A stretch of 64,000 nt of DNA from JBBRBB01 sp038206235. Lineage in GTDB: Bacteria > Bacteroidota > Bacteroidia > Chitinophagales > Chitinophagaceae. The stretch's first letter is position 1. Each line of letters starts with the position of its first letter. The stretch is taken from NCBI GenBank assembly GCA_038206235.1, contig JBBRBB010000007.1, positions 62,001 to 126,000 on the forward strand. Direction: 5' to 3'. The notes beneath the pieces are model-generated. The model saw only the letters and a program-made list of their open reading frames with translations. It did no database searches and was not told the DNA's origin. Both the position numbers and the translations under genes were made by a program. Shown here in pieces: positions 59,354 to 64,000 of this stretch.

Positions 59354-60196
59354 ATGGCTGATTATGCAATTTTTGATGGTAAAATATTAAAGCAGGATGA
59401 AGTCTCTATTTCGCCCGATAATCGTTCTTTCCGTTATGGGGATGGTTTTTTTGAAACGATGAAAATGATTGATGGAAAAATTATTTTAAGTGATTACCAT
59501 TTCGAAAGATTATTTGCTTCGCTGGAATTGATGCAGCTTGAATCTTCGAGGCATTTTACAAAAGATAAATTGACGTCAGAAATAATAAAGCTTGCTGAAA
59601 AAAATGAGCATTCAAAACTTGCAAGAATAAGGCTTACTATTTTTCGTGGTGATGGTGGCTTGTATGATGACATAAGTAATACACCGCATTATCTTATTCA
59701 AACATGGGAGTTGAATGAAACAAGTAATCGTTTGAATAAAAATGGTCTTGTGCTGGATTTTTATGAAGATGCCCGTAAAAGCTGCGACAAATTTTCAAAT
59801 CTTAAAAGCAATAATTATTTGCCTTATGTAATGGCTGCGTTGTGGGCTAAAAAAAATCATTTGAATGATGCACTGGTTTTAAATACTTATGGGAGAATTG
59901 CAGACGCTACTATTGCCAATGTGTTTATTGTTAAAAATGGTATTATTAAAACGACTGCTTTAAGCGAAGGTTGCGTGAATGGTGTAATGAGAAGATATTT
60001 GCTGGAATGTTTGCGTGAGGAAAATCTCCCTGTTGAAGAAACGGAAATTGAAATAGCCGATGTGTTGCAGGCATCGGAAGTCTTTTTAACGAATGCCGTT
60101 TATGGAATTAAGTGGGTGAAGCAGGTGGGGGAGAGTAAGTATGGAAATGAAGTATCGAAAAAGTTTTTTCAGAAATATGTAAGCATATTGTTTTGA
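59354..60196 (+). CDS. Class IV aminotransferase (BCAT / aminodeoxychorismate lyase group)
   Basis: 280 residues from ATG 59354 (MADYAIFDGKILKQDEVSI); the longer frame overlaps the divergent gene. PLP-dependent fold type IV: RSFRYGDGFFETMKM, YHFERLFASLELM, ARIRLTIFRGDGGLY, CDKFSNLKSNNYLPYVMAALWAKKN (Schiff-base Lys), RIADATIANVFIVKNGIIKT and SEGCVNGVMRR. Could be a branched-chain aminotransferase, D-amino acid transaminase or PabC; the short length favours PabC-like enzymes. Followed by a GGTCAGACC compound element. Confidence 0.9.
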   Translation: MADYAIFDGKILKQDEVSISPDNRSFRYGDGFFETMKMIDGKIILSDYHFERLFASLELMQLESSRHFTKDKLTSEIIKLAEKNEHSKLARIRLTIFRGDGGLYDDISNTPHYLIQTWELNETSNRLNKNGLVLDFYEDARKSCDKFSNLKSNNYLPYVMAALWAKKNHLNDALVLNTYGRIADATIANVFIVKNGIIKTTALSEGCVNGVMRRYLLECLREENLPVEETEIEIADVLQASEVFLTNAVYGIKWVKQVGESKYGNEVSKKFFQKYVSILF

Positions 60197-60228
60197 AGTT
60201 TGAGAAGATATATATTTTAGAAATGAAT

Positions 60229-60316
60229 GGTCAGACCGGGACGGTCAGACCAGGTTCATCTCCAGAAATGGTCAGACCCGGGACAGCCTGTTCCGCAAAG
60301 CGGAAGTCAGACCTGG
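60229..60316 (+). repeat. Compound GGTCAGACC element (two units)
   Basis: Unit 1 (60229-60253): GGTCAGACCGGGACGGTCAG, with a link reading TTCATCTCCAG. Unit 2 (60270-60313) is the 44-bp form, one mismatch from 47653-47696, with the inner hairpin TTCCGCAAAGCGGAA. It starts 33 bp after the aminotransferase stop and covers the end of the DUF2809 gene. Confidence 0.88.
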
Positions 60317-60690
60317 TTATCCGCAAACCACGCAACTGCAAACGCTATTATAGTTCCTGCGGCATAGCAAAGCCAATCGCTCCATAAAAAGCCGTAGCCA
60401 AGTAAAATTCCGAAGGGTGGTGTGTGCCTTATTTTTTCTATCCATGGAGCATGATATAGCTGCAATGTTTCAATTGCGATGCAAACTATATAATTGAGAA
60501 TGGCAATTTTCCAAAGCTTTGTTTTTATAAAAATAAATCGTAACCCAAAAAATATGCAACTGGCAGCAAAAGTATCTCCGCCATAGGTTTTAAATATATC
60601 AGAAAAGTAAGTGTTGTAATATCTTGCAGATAATCCAAGAGGAATATTGATAGCGATGAGAATGAGATATAGCCAGCGTTTGTTTTTCAA
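60307..60690 (-). CDS. DUF2809 membrane protein
   Basis: 127 residues from a TTG start at 60690 (KNKRWLYLILIAINIPLGLSARY); no ATG is available and the longer GTG start (60750) lies inside a palindrome. Four membrane helices: WLYLILIAINIPLGLSA, TFAASCIFFGLRFIFI, WKIAILNYIVCIAIETLQLY, FLWSDWLCYAAGTIIAFAVAWF. The YFSDIFKTYGGDTFAA and SDWLCYAAGT segments match DUF2809. Role unknown. The stop codon lies inside the GGTCAGACC element. Confidence 0.75.
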   Translation of the reverse strand: MKNKRWLYLILIAINIPLGLSARYYNTYFSDIFKTYGGDTFAASCIFFGLRFIFIKTKLWKIAILNYIVCIAIETLQLYHAPWIEKIRHTPPFGILLGYGFLWSDWLCYAAGTIIAFAVAWFADNQV

Positions 60691-60731
60691 TGTGATATTT
60701 TTACAAGAGTTTAAAGTTAGGCTAAGGTTAA

Positions 60732-60759
60732 ACCTGTCAGGTGTTTGCACCTGACAGGT
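60732..60759. repeat. Perfect 12-bp palindrome ACCTGTCAGGTG
   Basis: ACCTGTCAGGTG, loop TTTG, CACCTGACAGGT, between the DUF2809 and hypothetical genes. Related in style to the AACCTCACAGG palindromes at 18415. Confidence 0.8.
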
Positions 60760-60791
60760 GCGTGAACATATTCCGCATTTTTAATTCTTCA

Positions 60792-61718
60792 TTAATTATT
60801 TTGTATCGGCTTCCCATTCTCATCGTAAAAAGGCTGTGGCAGCGGGGCCTCGCCATTCTTTAGTTTTTGTTCGAAAACTTTTTCTACATGAACCCATTTA
60901 CCATTTTGCCATTTGAAGCCTTCATAATCTCCATCGGGAATTAGTGTAAACTTTTTTTGCGGCTCATTGGTTTCGCTGATTAGATGATCAAAAACTATCA
61001 TATCCAAATCAGGATCGAAAACCATTCTTGCTCTTGCATCTTTTTTATATTCTAAACAAAAGCGATAAGCGGGTTGTGCAGGCTTTATGCTGTCATTGGC
61101 GTATTGAAAATATCTTCCGCCAAAAACAGGGTTGCCCTCGTTGTTGAAATTAATTACCTCAATCCATTTTTTTGTGCTGATGAAATCGTTATCATCAAAA
61201 CCTAATAAGGTATAAAATTTTTTTCCGTTGAACTCTTTTATCACGATGCCGTAATAAATAGCGCCAATCCAGTTGTTGATATTTCTTACAGAATCTGCAG
61301 GCGTTGCAGTAAAGTCGCTCATATCAATTAAAGGGAAAAGTTTTAGTGAACCATCCGGGATATTCATTTGAATGGCGCCGTACTGCCGAAAATAACTTTC
61401 ATCTCTTTCTATTTGCCAGGAGAAAATACGAAAGTTGCTGTCCGGCGCATACATTTTTGAAACTGTAATAATGGAATCGAAAGAATAATAAAATGAGTTT
61501 TTTGTTTGCAATGCTTTTACAAGCGACTTTATGAAGATAGTATCAGCACGGAATCTGGCGGCGCCATCTGCATCGAATATCATGTGCTTTGCATATACCT
61601 TTAAGCTGTCTTCTGCTTTTTGTAAATTTTTATGATCTGATGAGTTAATTCTTTGTGCGAATAATGATGAAGAAAAAGTTGCAATAAATAAAAAGATGAT
61701 AAAAATATAATGGCGCAT
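60792..61718 (-). CDS. Conserved exported protein of unknown function
   Basis: 308 residues: signal peptide MRHYIFIIFLFIATFSSSLFAQ, then a mature protein without membrane helices: DSLKVYAKHMIFDADGAARFRADTIFIKSLVKAL, DSNFRIFSWQIERDESYFRQYGAIQM, YYGIVIKEFNGKKFYTLLGFDDNDF, IPDGDYEGFKWQNGKWVHVEKVF. I recognise it only as a protein recurring in Bacteroidota; no enzyme motif is seen. Probably periplasmic or outer-membrane associated. Confidence 0.8.
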   Translation of the reverse strand: MRHYIFIIFLFIATFSSSLFAQRINSSDHKNLQKAEDSLKVYAKHMIFDADGAARFRADTIFIKSLVKALQTKNSFYYSFDSIITVSKMYAPDSNFRIFSWQIERDESYFRQYGAIQMNIPDGSLKLFPLIDMSDFTATPADSVRNINNWIGAIYYGIVIKEFNGKKFYTLLGFDDNDFISTKKWIEVINFNNEGNPVFGGRYFQYANDSIKPAQPAYRFCLEYKKDARARMVFDPDLDMIVFDHLISETNEPQKKFTLIPDGDYEGFKWQNGKWVHVEKVFEQKLKNGEAPLPQPFYDENGKPIQNN

Positions 61719-61927
61719 AGTAATTCGTAAACGAAAGTAGTAAGTTGTTATTGTGAAAAGAAGAAGTGATAATTGTGCGGGAAGAATTTATGATTTTATT
61801 AAAAGGGATTAGAAAAAAATGTAATCAGCAAAATTATTTTCAGAGTTTTTTTACTAACTCTTACAATTTTATTAAAAAAAATTTACCTTGCATCCTCATT
61901 AATTCATCTCAAAAAAATTATTTTATT

Positions 61928-62503
61928 ATGAAAAAGCTTGCCCTCACATTAAGCTCATTGTTTTTCATAACATTGAGCATTCAGCTTCACGCACAAATGG
62001 ATGAAGCCTCACAAAAAGCCTGGATGGCTTATATGACACCCGGCAATGTTCATCAGATGTTAGCCAAATCAGAAGGTCAATGGAAAGAAGATGTTACCAT
62101 GTGGATGATGCCCGGACAGGAACCTATGCATAGCACTGCCTCCGCTACAAACAAAATGATAATGGGAGGGCGTTACCAGCAGTCAACACATACAGGCGAT
62201 ATGATGGGAATGCCCTTTGAAGGCATGAGTGTTATGGGATATGACAATGCCAAAAAAATGTTTGTTTCTTCCTGGGTTGATAATATGGGAACAGGAATGA
62301 TGAACATGGAAGGCACCTGGGACGATGCAACAAAATCTATTACCATGAAAGGCACATCTGTTGATCCCATGAGCGGAAAAGACATGAACGTAAGAGAAGT
62401 ATTCAAATTTATGGATGATAATACTCAGATGCTCGAGATGTACATGATGATGCCAGATGGAAAAGAATTTAAGAGCATGGAAATAAAGTTTACAAGAATG
62501 TAA
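61928..62503 (+). CDS. DUF1579 exported protein
   Basis: 191 residues from ATG 61928: signal peptide MKKLALTLSSLFFITLSIQLHAQ, then the DUF1579 domain (GQWKEDVTMWMMPGQEPMHSTASATNKMIMGGRYQQSTHTGDMMGMPFEGMSVMGYDNAKKMFVSSWVDNMGTGMMNMEGTWDDA). Strikingly rich in Met and Gly. The upstream extension of the frame is not coding. Lipocalin-like beta-barrel fold expected; role unknown. Confidence 0.9.
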   Translation: MKKLALTLSSLFFITLSIQLHAQMDEASQKAWMAYMTPGNVHQMLAKSEGQWKEDVTMWMMPGQEPMHSTASATNKMIMGGRYQQSTHTGDMMGMPFEGMSVMGYDNAKKMFVSSWVDNMGTGMMNMEGTWDDATKSITMKGTSVDPMSGKDMNVREVFKFMDDNTQMLEMYMMMPDGKEFKSMEIKFTRM

Positions 62504-62504
62504 C

Positions 62505-62578
62505 AATAGGCAATAAGCAATAAGCAATAGGCAATAAGCAATAGGCAATAGACAATAAGCAATAGGCAATAGGCAATA
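62505..62578. repeat. (AATAGGC/AATAAGC)n heptad array, about 10 copies
   Basis: The longest of the gene-end arrays: words AATAGGC, AATAAGC and AATAGAC in an irregular mix, starting at the DUF1579 stop codon and ending at a terminator. Confidence 0.9.
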
Positions 62579-62579
62579 A

Positions 62580-62618
62580 AGCCCCGAACATTTTGTGAAA
62601 TGTTCGGGGCTTGTTTTT
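62580..62618 (+). terminator. Rho-independent terminator of the DUF1579 gene
   Basis: AGCCCCGAACATTT, loop TGTG, AAATGTTCGGGGCT, then a T-rich tract (TGTTTTTTC). It follows directly after the heptad array. Confidence 0.9.
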
Positions 62619-62689
62619 TCTTAGCCCCTTCACCCCCATAGCTATGGAAAGAAGATGATAGAATAAAAGAGTTTCTTGATTCCCTTCTC

Positions 62690-62705
62690 TCCCGATAATT
62701 CGGGA
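62690..62705. repeat. TCCCGA/TCGGGA palindrome
   Basis: TCCCGATAATTCGGGA inside a CCTTCTC / AAGGGAAGAGG-rich stretch. The same arms occur inside the S9 peptidase gene at 48951-48968. Confidence 0.65.
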
Positions 62706-62729
62706 TAAAGGGGTTAAGGGAAGAGGGAG

Positions 62730-62930
62730 CTATTCCTTCACTTCTTCAGTACCGCTAAATGCGCTGCCAGAGCCATCTGATTCAATTTCGTCCTTTTGTT
62801 TATTTTCCTTCTTCAAAGAGTCATTTGATTCAGAATCCTGGTTTATACGTTCATCATTACTTTTTTGAACATCTTCTTTTTTCTGAATTGGGTTTGTATT
62901 TTTACCAGAAGTTTTGTCGTGTGTCATCAT
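62730..62930 (-). CDS. Small hydrophilic disordered protein
   Basis: 66 residues (MMTHDKTSGKNTNPIQKKEDVQ at the start), almost only Lys, Glu, Asp, Ser, Asn and Gln, with a Gly/Ser end (DGSGSAFSGTEEVKE). No hydrophobic core, so intrinsically disordered. Similar short charged proteins occur in Chitinophagaceae, but I cannot name a family. The start is uncertain (two adjacent Met). Confidence 0.5.
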   Translation of the reverse strand: MMTHDKTSGKNTNPIQKKEDVQKSNDERINQDSESNDSLKKENKQKDEIESDGSGSAFSGTEEVKE

Positions 62931-63506
62931 TTTTTATTTTAAAATTAGAAACTTACTGCCCACTGCCTCTTTGTGCATGCCTGAAATAAGTTGACCAAAT
63001 TAAACAAAAAAAATGTCTACGATGAAAGACAAAAAAATCAATTTCAGTGGTGCCGGATATTTCCTCCTGTGACAAAATATAAAAGATGGAATAACAGAAA
63101 TACGAAAACATACCGGGTACGGCAACATCAACATTAATACAAATGCTCAATGCCTTTTTCAATTTATGAATTGTGCAAACGAAATTGATTTTGCGCATTG
63201 AATTTAGCCTGCATTTTCGCCATAAAATTTGGCACACTTCCATTCTTTTGTATAATTTAGCAATTGATATTTATTCCAATATTTTTTAATTCAAAAATTA
63301 CTTTTTATGAAAACTTTTTTTTGCACACAATTCTTTTTCTCGAAAAGAAAATATCTACATAAAATTTCCTAAATTTAAATTCTATTAAAATGAAAAAGCT
63401 CTTACATTTTTTAGGGAACGTATTATTTAAGCGTAAAGAATGGCGGCAAGACGAATACTTATCAATTCATAAAAGAATAAATTTTCTAACTGTTTAAAGA
63501 TGTTGT
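62931..63506. other. 576-bp stretch without a clear gene
   Basis: AT-rich. A minus-strand frame of 96 codons (62953-63243) has a Cys/Phe/Tyr-rich composition unlike proteins here and is not accepted. A 35-codon frame at 63390-63497 is listed separately. No hairpin, repeat or RNA gene was recognised. Confidence 0.5.
63390..63497 (+). CDS. Possible 35-residue small protein
   Basis: ATG frame MKKLLHFLGNVLFKRKEWRQ..., ending LTV, 9 bp before the delta-60 gene start. Basic, with an amphipathic beginning. The close spacing could mean a leader or small coupled gene, but length gives little statistical support. Confidence 0.25.
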   Translation: MKKLLHFLGNVLFKRKEWRQDEYLSIHKRINFLTV

Positions 63507-64000
63507 ATGAAAACAATTAATATTTTCTTTAGTCTATTATTCATTAATCAAATAAATATTGCCCAGCCAGGCACGCTTGATTCAAGCTTTGGGCGAAATG
63601 GTAAAGTACATTCAAATTTTCGGTTCAATGTTTTTTGCAGCGCAGTTAAGATACAGCCCGATAAAAAAATAATTGTTGGCGGCACTCATCATTCAGGTTT
63701 GATAATAGCAAGATATAAGTCTGACGGCAGCGTTGATTCTTCTTTCGGAGGCAGAGGATTTGTAAAAAAATTTCTGCCTGATGCAACCTGCAGATCTATT
63801 TTATTAACGAACAATGGTAAAATAATCGCATCGGGATCTTATAACAAGTCTATACTTTTAATTCAGTATTCAGCAGATGGCACTATTGATTCTTCCTTCG
63901 GAGTAAACGGGATTGTTATATCAAGTTTCGGTTATCAGGATTATGCTGGAGGTGCAGTACTGCAGCCCGATGGTAAAATTGTTGTTGGCGGTAATGAAAC
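63507..64000 (+). CDS. Delta-60 repeat protein (5' part, runs off the window)
   Basis: Starts MKTINIFFSLLFINQINIAQ (signal peptide) and is open to the window end, about 164 residues seen. It contains three repeats of the delta-60 type (pattern GTLDSSFGRNGKV, QPDKKIIVGGTHH, IARYKSDGSVDSSFGGRGFV, IQYSADGTIDSSFGVNGIV, LQPDGKIVVGG). Such repeats form a beta-propeller in large secreted proteins; Bacteroidota members often end in a T9SS sorting domain, which would lie outside the window. Confidence 0.88.
   Translation, partial: MKTINIFFSLLFINQINIAQPGTLDSSFGRNGKVHSNFRFNVFCSAVKIQPDKKIIVGGTHHSGLIIARYKSDGSVDSSFGGRGFVKKFLPDATCRSILLTNNGKIIASGSYNKSILLIQYSADGTIDSSFGVNGIVISSFGYQDYAGGAVLQPDGKIVVGGNE

Noticed and set aside
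60193..60387. Plus-strand frame of 64 codons after the aminotransferase gene
   Set aside because: It is formed by the GGTCAGACC compound element and overlaps the DUF2809 gene; composition is repeat-derived.
61766..61927. N-terminal extension of the DUF1579 gene
   Set aside because: The ATG at 61928 begins directly at a clear signal peptide; the extension is Lys/Asn-rich AT DNA without protein character.
62953..63243. Minus-strand frame of 96 codons
   Set aside because: Cys/Phe/Tyr/His-rich with no domain or signal, and no supporting context.

Overview
The window looks like chromosomal DNA of a Bacteroidota bacterium, most likely of the Chitinophagaceae/Sphingobacteriia kind. The evidence is AT-rich DNA, starts without Shine-Dalgarno sequences, a secreted SprB-repeat protein with a type IX secretion (gliding-motility type) C-terminal domain, LytS/LytTR signalling, DUF4142 and DUF892 stress proteins, short lipoprotein signals, and the intergenic palindromes common in this phylum. 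No transposase, phage gene or CRISPR array is visible. One tRNA (Cys, GCA) is present. About 60 protein genes are supported; the first (TolC-like) and last (delta-60 repeat) run off the edges.

Layout. 1-2.2 kb: end of a tripartite efflux operon (TolC, HlyD-type adaptor). 2.4-5.4 kb, minus strand: DUF4142 lipoprotein, superoxide dismutase, a small winged-helix-like protein, tadA and a LOG-family protein. 5.5-12 kb: housekeeping and repair (exonuclease III, PolX-like protein, MBL hydrolase, release factor 3, deoC). 11.9-12.8 kb: ArsR-type regulator plus SRPBCC protein with a clear double operator. 13-17.5 kb: SPOR protein, M20 deacylase, TPR histidine kinase, lone MlaE permease. 17.4-22.9 kb, minus strand: a small glycan or glycolipid decoration cluster (two sulfotransferases, a GT4 glycosyltransferase, a formyltransferase-like/beta-propeller protein). 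23.4-30.3 kb: NDH-2, then a stress block (DUF892, SemiSWEET, iron permease, topoisomerase IB), a 0.2-kb tandem duplication, a PAS kinase and a sigma factor. 31.6-36.8 kb: the SprB/T9SS protein and glgB. 37-45.5 kb: tRNA-Cys with degenerate half-copies, nucleoside phosphorylase, dapF, corA, Nudix, yhhQ, YfhO-like protein, tag. 45.6-49.7 kb: a PIN/antitoxin pair, VIT transporter, OsmC, S9 peptidase. 50-53.3 kb: a LytTR two-component system divergent from a dioxygenase-thioredoxin lipoprotein. 53.4-64 kb: recN, Uma2, TPR protein, zinc-ribbon protein, Nif3-like protein, class IV aminotransferase, DUF2809, DUF1579 and hypotheticals.

The most striking non-coding feature is a dense set of short repeats at gene ends. 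They include arrays of 7-8 bp words (a different word at almost every locus), a GGTCAGACC element with a 44-bp copy repeated almost perfectly 13 kb apart, a CCCCTAAATCCCC hairpin with covarying stem, and several small perfect palindromes. In at least seven genes the repeat supplies the last codons or the stop codon, and in recN and the S9 peptidase a palindrome seems to sit inside the coding frame. Two genes appear frame-shifted (a HicB-like gene at an A AAA AAG heptamer, and the acidic tail of the DUF892 protein).
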